Assembly (NCBI RefSeq): GCF_037975245.1
Contig: NC_092576.1
Coordinates: forward strand, 27,667,611 to 27,727,610
DNA: 60,000 nucleotides
Direction of reading: 5' to 3'
Source of the DNA: Apostichopus japonicus
Lineage: Eukaryota > Echinodermata > Holothuroidea > Aspidochirotida > Stichopodidae
The notes beneath the pieces are model-generated. The model saw only the letters and a list, made by a program, of their open reading frames with translations. It did not search any database and was not told the DNA's origin. Made by a program: the position numbers and the translations under genes. Positions 11,246-21,900 of this stretch are shown here, piece after piece (within the stretch, counting starts at the first letter, position 1; every line of letters begins with the position of its first letter).

Positions 11246-12869
11246 GATGAAAGGTGTGATATGAAAGCTGCAAAGTGACAAGTTTGTTTTATCTTCTTCT
11301 AAATCATCATCCAATTTTCTCCAAAATATGTATATATTAACAACATATGGGAATGCAGTACAGTCATTTGATGTGTTCTTAAATTAACATTCCCTAAGGG
11401 AAAATGTTAAACAATAAAGTGAAAATAAAATAAGGAAAGATGAAATAATTTGCTGTCAGTGTGGAACTATGACAGTGACATCACACCTGTTTCCTCACAA
11501 ACTGACAATTTCACCTATTAATATCTCGAAACGCAAAGTACAAATTAGCATGTAACTTTCACCACGATTCTTCAGAGAGTATCACCGAAACAAGGTTTCC
11601 AGCTTTAACCTCATATTCACCGAGAGTATAAAATTTGTCGAAGTGGATCGTAGACAATTATCTTCATGATTTGTCGATTTTCTATTTTTTTTGACCGCTC
11701 TTTAGCCTTTGTCTCTATCGGATCGGTCCAAACAAATATATACCATTAGACAATTTGACACACACAATACTATTCAGATCTGTACGGTGGCGCAATGTGC
11801 CAACGTTGAAATTGAAATTTCACAATACCGTCTCCCAGATCCTTACACAAGTGAAAGTTCAAGCTAAGGAAAGCCAAGCAGCTCTCAGATTATAGCAACA
11901 CGATAGAAATCTCATATTTAGTTGAAAAGGATGTGCAATCATTAATGAGTTAATCATCTATGAATTTAGCCTGTGTTGTACAAGTGGGTTTAGATGGCCG
12001 TGGCAATGTATTATGTTACATAGAAGGACGGGACCCGAAAATAAGAATTTGACAGTCAAATAAATTTAGCGAGAAAACTCTGTAATGTCTTTGATTATAT
12101 TACGAAGTACAAATGATAACCGTATGAATGAGCTTGTATTCTCCTGTCACTGTAAACTTGAATACTGCCCTCTTTATGTATGTTAACAAAAGACAGCTAT
12201 CTTGAGATGGACATCTAACCTATATATCACCGAATAAACCTCGTCACCAATCTACCCAACCCATCAATTCTTCGTGTAAATATCACAAACACGACAAGAG
12301 AAACCCCAAGTACACACAAAACGGAAAAAAAGAGATGAAACTGACGCAGAATAGAATCGATGTTTCAAATGCTTTTGTACGTGACCCGCCGTGCGGGATC
12401 CAAAACGACACGGCCAAACGGCAATAACCAACCATCCCATTCAGACAAACAAAACTCAAGTCAAGCGAGCCAAAAAAAAAAGTAAATACGCCCACCGACC
12501 TGCAGAGACGAACCCCCAACCACCTACTCAAACATTCAAAGAACCACAAAAGGACGACCAGCACGCAGCGAAACGAAACACCCCGCCCCCAGCACACCAG
12601 CGTCCAAAAAAGGCAATCCCAGATAAACGGCGAAAATCGCCTTCAGTCTGAAGGCGAATGTCACACTTCACCGCCTCCAGGACTGCCGGCCAACTGGCAA
12701 ATTTACCCTAAAAAACTATATTGCATCTATTCCTAAGAGTAAGTTTTTTTCAAGTTGTTTCAAATGAACACGACAGAAATGTATCCCAGGAGTAGAACAA
12801 ATTGTGACAACACTGGTTCTTGTGCCAATAGCTTATCTAATACATACGTAAATTCCATTACAACAATGA
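11246..12869. other. No supported gene; compositionally odd patch at 12280-12660
   Basis: No exon or domain recognised. Between about 12280 and 12660 the plus strand is C/A-rich and G-poor and more GC-rich than its neighbours, with overlapping open frames on both strands (12391-12651 plus, 12283-12597 minus). The encoded peptides are low complexity (Lys/Pro/Gln-rich or Phe/Leu/Cys-rich) and resemble no family I know. A short hairpin, TCGCCTTCAG/CTGAAGGCGA, lies near 12638-12658. Confidence 0.4.
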
Positions 12870-13075
12870 CAGGGTGTGAAGACTCGCGCACAAGGAAACG
12901 TCTCATGCCGGTAATCTGACCTAGTTTCGAATGAGGTGTAACAGAAGTGTTAGACACCACTTTCGATCCCAGAAAATAAACACACAGCTTGCTATCGTCG
13001 GCAATTAGACACTATTGTACAGTCAATACATACAGCTACGGTCAATACCCATTACCCATACACACTGTATCATAT
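12870..13075 (-). repeat. Dispersed repeat family R1, copy 2
   Basis: Same landmarks as at 338-592, in the same orientation: GGGTGTGAAGACTCGCGCA, GGTAATCTGACCTAGTTTCG, TGTTAGACACCAC, CACACAGCTTGCTA. Confidence 0.7.
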
Positions 13076-13418
13076 TATCATATTTAGTATCATATTTATA
13101 TATATTAGTAAAAAAAATTATAGATATTAGTATAAAGTTTATGCTAATTTTATACTGAAATCTCGTTATCTCTGTTAACTATTGAATGGTTTCGGTATTA
13201 TTATCCACATACAAATATATTCGGTCCTTGTCCATCAGATCATTGAACCTTTTATAGAGAGAACAAACAATGCTCAGACAACAACTGCATCGAACAACTC
13301 GAATATATTAAGAGATTACTCTGGAAGGAGGAAGCAGTTCCAGAAACTAATGTGACACCAACTTTCTAACGATTTTAAAAAAGCATTCTGTGGGTGACAT
13401 ATTTTGCCTTACATATTT

Positions 13419-13500
13419 TGCATCAATCATGATGCTAACCAACTCATTTGTGAACCCTAAAGCTGAATCTCGACAGAACTACTTTCAACATACTTTAACA
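13419..13500 (+). repeat. Dispersed repeat family R2, copy 1
   Basis: AATCATGATGCTAACCAACT.. followed by GTGAACCCTAAAGC and ATCTCGACAGA. Related segments lie at 23808-23880 and 27775-27862 (CATGATG..AACTCG, GTGATTCCTAA, GCCGGATCTCGAAAGAG). This is the most diverged of the three. Confidence 0.5.
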
Positions 13501-15205
13501 CTACTACTTGACAACTGCAGTACGGGGTACAATCGCCTCCTTTCGGGAACTCGTTCTCGGGAATGCTGTTTCGTACTGTAGAACTTTCGACAATGTTATG
13601 TTTATTATTTGTAGATTAATCCGCCCTATTTAGCGTTTTCATTTACAAATGCTATATCTTCTGGTCAGCTGAAAAGGTAATACAGCGGAAATCCACGATC
13701 TTAAAACGGAGGGGTGAGGCTCTGTGCCAACATCTATCTAAGGGAGTGTGGGGTTGTACTCCTAAGAGCAAACTTTTTTACCCTTATACACCCTGGATCC
13801 ACGCGCGTGTGCGTGAAGTTGTCCTATTCCTTTCACAGAAGAGGGACGATTGGACGAGAACTCTAAATGACAACAATCACGGAATAATGTTTACGAGCTA
13901 CGTAACATATTTTTCATCAAAATGTAGTAATTATATGTTAAATGTAATAAACATGTAATAAAGTAGAAATTTAAACACCGCAATTAAATGAAAGACTATG
14001 TTGTATGCATTTTCTGTGACAAATAACATATTAAGGCAAAGATTAGTTTGTAACAAATATCTTACGTAAGAAATATAAAGAATTTGTACCATATTAATAA
14101 GAGATGAAAAATTTATTATTTGTATAAAAAATGTTTATATATTAGCTGGTATCGTATAATATAAAATGCAGAAAATATGTTCTAGTCTGATAAACTATCT
14201 TGAATGTGGGGCTATCAATTTAAAGCCTATTTTTTATCGTTTTTCTTCTGGATTAAAAAGTCGATGTTATCTCTTAAAATTGATTGCTGTTTCAGATACC
14301 GCCTACTAATCATAATAAAACAAACATGCATATAATTGGAATTTCTTTGAATATTACAATACCTGATTAATCAATTCAAATACTTCATAGCTGCAGAACA
14401 TGGTATTTGGTTACAATAACAATCGACTATGTTTGATCAATAAATATTAACAGTTTAAGTATTAATTTAGGGTTAATTTAACAATTCATTTTAAAATCCA
14501 GTTACACATGCTTATATGAAAACAGTGAAGTGTTTGTCGCGTGTCATTGTTGGTAAATAAAACATATCCTTGATTCGTGAAACTTGATGCATGGAATTTA
14601 TGCGTATTTTTAATTAATTAATAATTTTATAAAAGTATATTATTTACAATCCACATTGATTTGCTAAGATGACCAAAAATGAAGGCAAAGCTAAGAAACA
14701 TAAGTGTTTTCAACTAGAAGGAATACATTGAATAGTGTTGGAGATACTGCATACTCACCTTAATATTAATCATAGAATATATGAAACTGTTGCTATCCCT
14801 TCACGAGATATATAATTTGTAACATCAATTAAATTTAAATATGACAACACATATGTCACATAGATCCTAATCCTTGTTCGATTCCACGGACTGTTTTGAC
14901 AGAGCAAACAAGTCACTAAACGCTGACTGACCCTTTTACGGAGTCCGATTTTCCATACGTATAGTCACTCCATCCCCCACCCCTAAATAAAATAAACCCA
15001 CTCATCCATAGAACCTCAAAACCTTTCACAAAACCCTACAGAGGTATTAGAAACCCTACGTTGAGAGACGTTAACATAGGCTATATAACGATATTGCTTC
15101 TTGAAATAGCTTAATATTTAAGTATAACTTAACAATACCTGAACAGTAAATTAAGACAATTTCAGTTCTTAAAAATTGTTAGAAAAATGATTTGCAAGAA
15201 ACCAA
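13501..15205. other. No supported gene; presumed 3' flank of the IL-17-like gene
   Basis: Very AT-rich. No exon, domain or repeat recognised. The 3' UTR of the minus-strand gene ending at 15206 should lie in the upper part, but no convincing polyadenylation signal was found close to the stop. Confidence 0.45.
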
Positions 15206-15269
15206 TTAGCTAAACGATGTTCTGGAACAGGCACATGCGACGGGGATCTTGATTTGAGCCACTGTGTAC
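15206..15269 (-). CDS. IL17-like: IL-17-like cytokine, coding exon 4 (last)
   Basis: On the minus strand a CTTTTCCAG acceptor precedes position 15269. The first G completes the split Lys codon from exon 3. The exon then reads YTVAQIKIPVACACSRTSFS and stops with TAA at 15206-15208. PVACACSR is the C-terminal Cys-x-Cys of the IL-17 cystine-knot fold, equivalent to 'VGCTCV' in vertebrate IL-17s. Residues 258-277 of the 277-residue model. Confidence 0.88.
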
Positions 15270-16042
15270 CTGGAAAAGTAAGATGAAGAAAGGGTCCATG
15301 ATATCATATGTATACTTATACGATACAAACATGAATTTCAGACTTATGCATGTAACTCACTGATTCAGTAATGTTAGTATGTGTATGTAGTGTATGTAAA
15401 AAAAAACGCTTGAAGAACTGATACCATATTGCAATTATATTAAATGTTAAAAATAAATGCGTTATCATACAGTTCATATAAAGCTCATCAATATTAAACA
15501 TATCTCAATGCGATGAAAAAGTGGGAGAAATAGGAAAAAGTTGTTCCATCCTTCTTTGTAAATTTCTTGCCAGTCAAGTTTCATTATTTTCATAACAATA
15601 TTTATTTATCATATAACACATCAGTTACAACCGTGACATGCCGAAACGTAAGATTGTAACAACCCATACAAGAGAGGACAAAGTAACTACTTCATATCGT
15701 AAAGTTTTGTACAAACAGTAAAATGTGGATCGTGCTGGTAGATCGGTAGCATGGGCTATTATGATTATAGTAAGAACTGAGGATGTGTGTAATCCCAATA
15801 AATCTATTATTTCTTGATGACAATTTTACGCTGCCTTAATTTAATGTTATTTATGTTATTTAATGTAATAAAATTAATAAAATATTTATGTTTTTTAATG
15901 TTATTTACGCTTTTATAAAATATAAAATATGTATTTTAGATGTGTAACGTGTTTGACTGGCATTCCTTACAAATTACCTATGATCGTTTAATACATTTTG
16001 TTATTACCATTGATTTTGTGTGGACGTAAGAGTCATACTTAC
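15270..16042 (-). other. IL-17-like gene, intron 3
   Basis: Donor GTAAGT, acceptor CTTTTCCAG, 773 bp. AT-rich; nothing else seen. Confidence 0.8.
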
Positions 16043-16180
16043 TTAAAATAATTCTCCTCATCGCATGTTCCGTCTTTCATTAGTACCACTTTATCAACCG
16101 TAAGTTGTCGGCAATTATGTACTTCATGGTGTACACATTTTGTACATTTACACTTCGCATATGCTATTATTCTAGGATAC
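16043..16180 (-). CDS. IL17-like: IL-17-like cytokine, coding exon 3
   Basis: On the minus strand CTACCTTTCAG precedes 16180. The first base completes Arg211, then the exon encodes YPRIIAYAKCKCTKCVHHEV and continues to CRQLTVDKVVLMKDGTCDEE. 'DRYPRIIAYAKCKCTKC' is the core IL-17 signature (RxPxxIxxAxCxCxxC), and GTC supplies a further conserved cysteine. The exon ends AA and a perfect GTAAGT donor follows. Reading through instead gives an immediate TAA one codon later, which would drop the C-terminal CxC; splicing to 15269 restores it in frame. Residues 212-256 plus split codons. Confidence 0.9.
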
Positions 16181-18226
16181 CTGAAAGGTAGAAAATGAAC
16201 AAAAAAAAATGTCAGTCCTGATTTTATCCACATTAGTCATCAAGTTAGATTTAGGGATATCAAATATATCAATGAAGTCTTTTTAGCGCGTGGTGAAATG
16301 CACCTAGCAGTTACACCCTTCGTGACCGTAATATCTAAAAATTCTCATCATGCATTCCATTATAATCACGAACTAAATGATTCACAATGATACAATCGAT
16401 ATAACTACTGTGTAGTGAATAATCACACAACCATGGCAATGGGAGGAAAAAGGAATGGAATATCGTCTTAATGCTCACAAATACGTCGAACCAAAATATT
16501 TCTTCGGACGTATGCGCGAGCAAAACTCCAAGTATTTTAGAAGTCCATGTCTGTTATTAGGAAGTTATTATATAGCTGTCGTGACATTCTGATACAAGCT
16601 AACGGATTTTAACTGCGGATATATACCGGTTGCGATGAAACAGACTCCGCGTTTTCGATGCCTATTGCAACCAACTGTCTCAACATTACATAGGCCTACA
16701 GTACCTATTGATGTACACGCGCAAATTTGTTTTTATTGACATGATGTACTACCGCTTGTCAGACTTCTCCCCTTTCCGAAAGGCTTCTTTTATCTCCTAA
16801 TCAATATTACAATATTATAAGCAATTCTCATTAATGTGTTTCTCGAAATGAACATTCACTAAACAAACCAAAGGTATCACTTATTTTGCGCATCTGTCAC
16901 CCTACAAACGCAAATTCAATCAGTTTTCTTAACATGGCAACATATCATACGTCTTAATACAAACGCCATACGTAACTAGGTCATATCCATGTTCGTTTAA
17001 TTATTGCTACGAAGGAAGTTATTGACATCAATATCCTTCCCGTTTGAAAGACCTCTGGTGTCTTCGATGTTCTACCTGCTATTTCCGATATCACAATATT
17101 AGAATTTTTTTAAACAAATAACGTTTCCAAAAACAATTAAGTTGTGCTTTTCTTAAATCCGGATCTAAATGACTAATGCCGGTAATATTTAGTCTTATTT
17201 CAACAATTTAGTTCAAATATATGACTTGTACTGCTGTAAATCGGATTTCTTGTACTACGTTTAATAGCAATGCTGATTGTAATACTTCTTGTTATATAAT
17301 GATGGGAAATGTTGGTAATGAGGTATTTTGTTCACATATAATTCTAGTTATCTGTTTTATAGATATAACGGTATGCACTTTTTTAAGTAAGGCGTAATTT
17401 CTGAAATTTTCTATAAAGAGAAGTTCTTTTTTACACAGACTTTCGTTGATTAACTTTAAAAACATGTATAAATACTTCATACATCAGACACCGCTTGCTC
17501 TCTGTAATGCTATTGAAATGTATTTATGTCAACAGGTTAATGACGTCATTTATGACGTATCATACATTCACCTTACAACATACTCAGGATCTCCAGAGGC
17601 AAATGATATCATGTAGATGTTTATTCTGTATAAAGAATGTTCAGACTTGGATTTTACTTACTACAGATGAGGACAACATCCTTATTACGAAGGACCATGG
17701 CTACATTGATTACATGTTTTAAGAAGGAAAAACACACTTTATCCTAATTTTATCTGGCACTTTACTATAATAGTTAGATATACCGTCATTTGGCAAATGG
17801 TGTAAAATGTGTGTTTACGTTAAATTTGTCGTGTTTGAATCTTTTATTCAGCGACGGATATAATGGTGAAACTGAACTCACTAAATGTCTCACTATAATT
17901 GAGCAAAGTTTCCAATATTTCGAACAAATTTGAAAACAACACGATAAGAATTTATAAGGAAAGATATTTATTTAAATTCCAAATCTAATGAACCCTGATA
18001 GCGTCACAGTAACCGGACTGTGATGTATGTTTTACTGTTGTATATTATGATCTTGCAACGTATAACCTATAGAAGGCAGCTACCAAATATCTACAGGATG
18101 TTACAATCAATAAGTTGGGGGCTTTCATCTGATTTTGTTGTGTACCAACTTCTAACAACTCGCCTAGAAGCGATTGTAAAGAAAAGACGCAATGCGAAAA
18201 TGGGACTAGCAGTTTGTCAGTCTTAC
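16181..18226 (-). other. IL-17-like gene, intron 2
   Basis: Donor GTAAGA at 18226-18221, acceptor CTACCTTTCAG, 2046 bp. It interrupts the Arg codon within the NEDR-YP motif. No repeat or internal gene recognised. Confidence 0.8.
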
Positions 18227-18813
18227 CTGTCTTCATTTTCATCTGAGTCATACATCCATGGACAGGCTGTTCTTCTATTTAAGGCCATATTAGTTGTTGG
18301 ATTCATTGGTACGTAACTATCTGCATTAACATCGTATTTTGAACCTTCCCATGTCACTGCAACGTCCATAGTCTCAAATATTTTAGCTATCAATAGCTGT
18401 TTCTCAAGATCCCGATCTGTTGGATTCTGGCATGTTGTAGACCTTTTCTTCATATCACGATACTCTTCCAGGATACTGGGGGCTTCATCGACGAGTTCCA
18501 GGCCTTCATATAACACCTTTTGATTGTCTTCGTTGAACCTTTCACCCTGCTTACCAGGTACACTGTTCGCTAGTAGCAACTGGTCTACCAGTCTCCCATC
18601 ATATCCTTCTTGATATGCCCCGGAAATTGATAAAAATGGGGACTTTCCCTCGATAGTGTCGTACTTAAGTTCAGTGGACGTAGAAACACTTTCAGCCATT
18701 ACATGGTTGGATGGTATTGAACCTGTGGTCGTCCTTGTTGTTTCCGTTGTCTGTTTTACGACAAACGCAGACGTGATAGAGATCATCACCACGAATACGG
18801 CTGCCAATATTTG
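18227..18813 (-). CDS. IL17-like: IL-17-like cytokine, coding exon 2 (signal peptide core, pro-region and start of IL-17 domain)
   Basis: Starts after a strong acceptor (ACCTTTGCAG, minus strand) and ends AG before GTAAGA; 195 full codons plus two bases. It begins QILAAVFVVMISITSA, the hydrophobic core of the signal peptide begun in exon 1. A Thr/Ser/Glu-rich stretch without cysteine follows, then a dibasic DMKKRS site (residues 137-139) and the first cysteine (C143). The exon ends NRRTACPWMYDSDENED. RxxCPWxYxxDxNxDR is the conserved IL-17 segment before 'YPxxIxxAxCxC'. The full model is 277 residues, longer than most vertebrate IL-17s (about 150-200), with the excess in the pro-region. IL-17s are secreted dimers signalling through IL-17 receptors in inflammation; a similar role here is inferred from the family. 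Confidence 0.88.
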
Positions 18814-19873
18814 CTGCAAAGGTAAACATGTTGTTTAAATGAAATTGGTTTCATTTGGTTTTGCTTGAAGTGAACAGAAACTGTATCCTTTTTTTTAACT
18901 ATTGCCTATGTTTATACGTTTTTTTATAGTTTTTTTTTACCACGCTTGGTAACTTTATTGGTAACATTCTTGTGCCAAATCGTACATATTTGAATACAAT
19001 AAGGCCAAAGACCTTTTACAAGTAATGATAAGTACATACAAAAACAATGATTTGTCGTAATTAACTGAACAGTATAGTGCAATTACTAAATGAATCTTTA
19101 AACTGCTCGTAAGAAATAAAAGCTTTGCTTATTTGCTTGAGTCCTTTCTCAAGTTTAATAGCAAATTTGAACTTATAAGAAAATCTCACTTCCGTGTTTG
19201 TAATTTCTTTTACTGAAGCTGAAGTACTTGAGATGAAAAATTAAGAAATGATATGGGTGATTCACATAAAAATGATACTCGAAGCATATGTCATTCTTCG
19301 AAATTATAAACTGACTGCCAAACCTAGCTTGCTCCACATCTAAAATGAAGTTCGATATAATAGGGCAATCCCAAAACAGATGTAAAAGTCTCTTTGCAAC
19401 GCAGTTTTGACAATGGACGATTATCATTGTCAAACAAATGCTTCACCTGCCTAATCCCTTTTTGGAAAATGAGTTGTAAAATACCATCTTATTGTTAATT
19501 TAAAGAAAACGAATTGTTCCAAATTATCTGTTCACCATAATTGGAATCAGGTGTAATAAAAGAGTGCAACGACCGAGCATTGCAGACAACAAAAATAAAT
19601 GCATTACTAATATGAATGTCGTCTATTTTTATACGTAAAGTTTCAGCCATATATACAAGCAGAAAAGAAATAAATCTGCAGAAAATAGCAATGTATCACA
19701 TAAAAAAAATCAAATCGGTTTTTGAGGATTGTTTTAAGCCAAACTTGATTACAGTCAAACTGTTATGAAATATGAATAAGTGTACTTTATTTTGTATCAA
19801 ATAGTATAGACTTAATTCACCAGTATTACCATACCATATTATCAAATAATTATATATAAATAATATGACTTAC
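18814..19873 (-). other. IL-17-like gene, intron 1
   Basis: Donor GTAAGT, acceptor TTGCAG, phase 0, 1060 bp. It contains a decayed LINE fragment (19173-19620). Confidence 0.8.
19173..19620 (-). pseudogene. Decayed LINE reverse-transcriptase C-terminal fragment
   Basis: On the minus strand one frame reads IIWNNSFSL and then LQLIFQKGIRQVKHLFDNDN. Another continues as CQNCVAKRLLHLFWDCPIIS. The CxxC..HLFWDC pattern is the zinc-knuckle region at the end of many LINE ORF2 proteins, and 'KGIxQVKHLFDxDN' is the segment preceding it. The change of frame between the two shows decay. No intact ORF2 remains. The clade (L1/Tx1-like or other) is uncertain. Confidence 0.65.
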
Positions 19874-19918
19874 CATATACTGGATGATGTTCATGTTGAT
19901 TGCAATATACTTTTTCAT
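19874..19918 (-). CDS. IL17-like: IL-17-like cytokine, coding exon 1
   Basis: On the minus strand ATG at 19918-19916 opens MKKYIAINMNIIQYM, followed by a perfect GTAAGT donor; 15 codons in phase 0. Joined to exon 2 it gives a basic N-terminus and a hydrophobic stretch to about ISITSA, a normal signal peptide. An in-frame TGA lies just upstream of the ATG, so translation cannot begin earlier in this exon. Met9 (MNIIQYM) is a second possible start with a tighter signal peptide. This exon was found by asking what could supply the missing start for exon 2, which begins at an acceptor and has no ATG of its own near its 5' end. Confidence 0.75.
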
Positions 19919-19961
19919 ACAATGGTCTCAAATCTGGATGATCCGTGCTTCACTCTGCTTT

Positions 19962-19972
19962 GGTATTTTTAT
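19962..19972 (-). promoter_or_regulatory. TATA-like element of the IL-17-like gene
   Basis: GATAAAAATAC on the minus strand, about 45-55 bp before the start codon, would place initiation near 19940 and give a very short 5' UTR. Such words are frequent in AT-rich DNA. Confidence 0.25.
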
Positions 19973-20072
19973 CTTCTGATATTTCATCGAAGTACTCTCA
20001 AGTGATTCTGCTCTTCCCCCAAATAAATCCATCACATTTTATAAACTCTAGTAGCCTAAAAATAGATAGTAA

Positions 20073-20082
20073 GGGACATCCC
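20073..20082 (-). promoter_or_regulatory. Consensus kappaB-type site upstream of the IL-17-like gene
   Basis: GGGACATCCC on the plus strand fits the NF-kappaB/Rel consensus GGGRNWYYCC exactly and is close to palindromic. It lies about 155 bp upstream of the IL-17-like start codon. Control of an immune cytokine by Rel factors would be expected; use of this site is inference. Confidence 0.4.
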
Positions 20083-21000
20083 CTAACCACACTAGAAGCG
20101 GAGATACCACAAAGTACTACGGAGTTGCATTGATGCAACATCTTGACTGAATATAGCTTTCACTTCATTGTTTTACCATATCTTATTGATGTTCACAACT
20201 GTTCTCGCTCAAATGTCAATTGTAAGCTAAAGAGGCAATCCGACTCCTCCTTTTCCATTAATATGGTATCCTGGGCGGTCCCCGGATAGAAGGTTGGGGT
20301 AGAGAGGGACGGAGGGAAAGGGTTCGTTAAGAGCACTCCCAATTCAGAGCTAACAACCATGTTTATTGATTTTACAATAATATCAGTACCCTACACTTTA
20401 ATGTTACCAATGGCGTATAACAAGTATCATGGAAGGCCCCTGGACAACCACGTAGGTATCAAAGTGATACAGACAATCCTTGTTATTATTATAATATAAC
20501 TAGTTTCCTCTAGTGCCCCCGGGTGGAAGAAAGGATGACGCGTCAGGCGGGGTGTGGGATGTGGGTGATAAAGAAACCACCCAGTTCAGCCTAGTATTTA
20601 TCAAGTGATACAGAAAATCCTTCTTCTTTTCTTTGATGTTGTAATATAACAAGTATCCTGGCTTCATGTTGTTGCTAATGTAATTCTTTCTCACTATAAC
20701 AAGTAAACTAGAGTGCCTTCTGATATAATAGGTGGGGTTTCGAGTGAAGAGGACGTTGAGCCCCGCCCCGCCCCGCCCCCACACCCCCAGTTCAAACTCG
20801 TCCGTATCTCATTAGGTAGTGGTAACAATTTTTAAGTACCTATTGTGGCAATATAACACGTCCGTATCCTTTTTTCTGTTATAATAGACATGTAATGAGT
20901 ATTCCAGAGGTCCCTGAAGGTAGAAGGAACTGAATATTTCTTTCAATTTCTCTGTCTCCTGTCTCTGTCCCCTGAGAGGAGTGTGGGACGTATTTTCATA
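20083..21000. other. No supported gene; degenerate internal repeats and G-rich tracts
   Basis: The words GTGATACAGA.AATCCTT and ATAATATAAC recur near 20464-20505 and 20600-20660, indicating a diverged duplication. GC-rich CCCCGCCCCGCCCC tracts occur near 20760. No exon recognised. Confidence 0.5.
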
Positions 21001-21268
21001 CAGTGGCGTAGGAAGGTAATTTTGAGTGGGGGGGGGGGGGCTGAAGACTGATGGTCTGGATTCAACACCGACTCCATTTTGTAAACTTAATTTTGTATTT
21101 TCACCTAGCCTTAGCCCCAATTTGGTGCTCATTTTTTTCATTTGGAAATGAAAAAGGGGTTTTCAGACTTGCGAAGCGGGGGGGGGGGGGAGCGGAATGA
21201 TATTTCCGCCCCTCCACATTTTTCACTGGGGGGCTGGCTCCCCCATCCCCCCGGTTCCTACGCCCTTG
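21001..21268. mobile_element. hAT-like MITE (268 bp) with exact 8-bp target duplication
   Basis: Left end CAGTGGCGTAGGAA; right end, read on the other strand, CAAGGGCGTAGGAA, two mismatches in 14. The element is flanked by TTTTCATA on both sides (20993-21000 and 21269-21276). The 8-bp duplication and CA..TG termini fit hAT-superfamily non-autonomous elements. It has two poly-G runs and no transposase frame. Confidence 0.85.
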
Positions 21269-21479
21269 TTTTCATACACCGTAATGATCAGCTGTTGATT
21301 TACTTGTGAGAGTTCAGAGAGTTTTATACAAACCAAAATCCGCATTACTTTTTATTTTATTTAATTAACTTCTTATTAACACAGTTCTATAAATATAATG
21401 CTACAATGAGACGGAAATTCTAATAAGTAGCCAACTATACTTAGTAAGATAACCAACAAATAACATGTAATGTATTCCT

Positions 21480-21900
21480 TTAAACTAGCCTTAACTAAAA
21501 GTGCTGGAGCCTCGGGGGTGGGGGGGGGGAGGTGGCTCAGGTGCATCAATTCCCAGTCAACGACAGTGTACAGTTGTATTTATATATCAAGTTACCATTA
21601 TTGGTATTTTGGTCATGATGTCTTACAAATCCTTGTCAACTAAGTAAGGGGAATAACAAAAGCCCAATGTAGGGAGAAAAGAAAGCTTAACTTATTCACA
21701 AAGGAAAATTCAAATAGTTTGCAAACTAAAGAAAATATACTTCGTAAGATAACCAGCAAATCATATGAATTGCCTTTTTTTTGAAACTAGCGTTATCTAA
21801 AAGTGCTGGAGCCTCGGGGGGGGGGGGGGGTGGGCTGGCTCAGGAGGATTAATTCCCAGTCAAGAACAGTGTACAGTTGTAAATAATGTAACAGGTTGCC
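21480..21900. repeat. Direct duplication, two copies about 295 bp apart
   Basis: AAAAGTGCTGGAGCCTCGGG, a poly-G run, TGGCTCAGG, AATTCCCAGTCAA and ACAGTGTACAGTTGTA occur in the same order at about 21485-21580 and 21787-21885. The G runs differ in length. Confidence 0.75.

Noticed and set aside
12283-12651. Overlapping 86-codon (+) and 104-codon (-) frames in a composition-shifted patch
   Set aside because: Low-complexity peptides, no domain, no splice context, frames open on both strands because of base composition. The patch itself is noted in the features.
16335-16523. 62-codon minus-strand frame between IL-17-like exons
   Set aside because: Lies within intron 2, no splice-compatible role and no similarity to IL-17.
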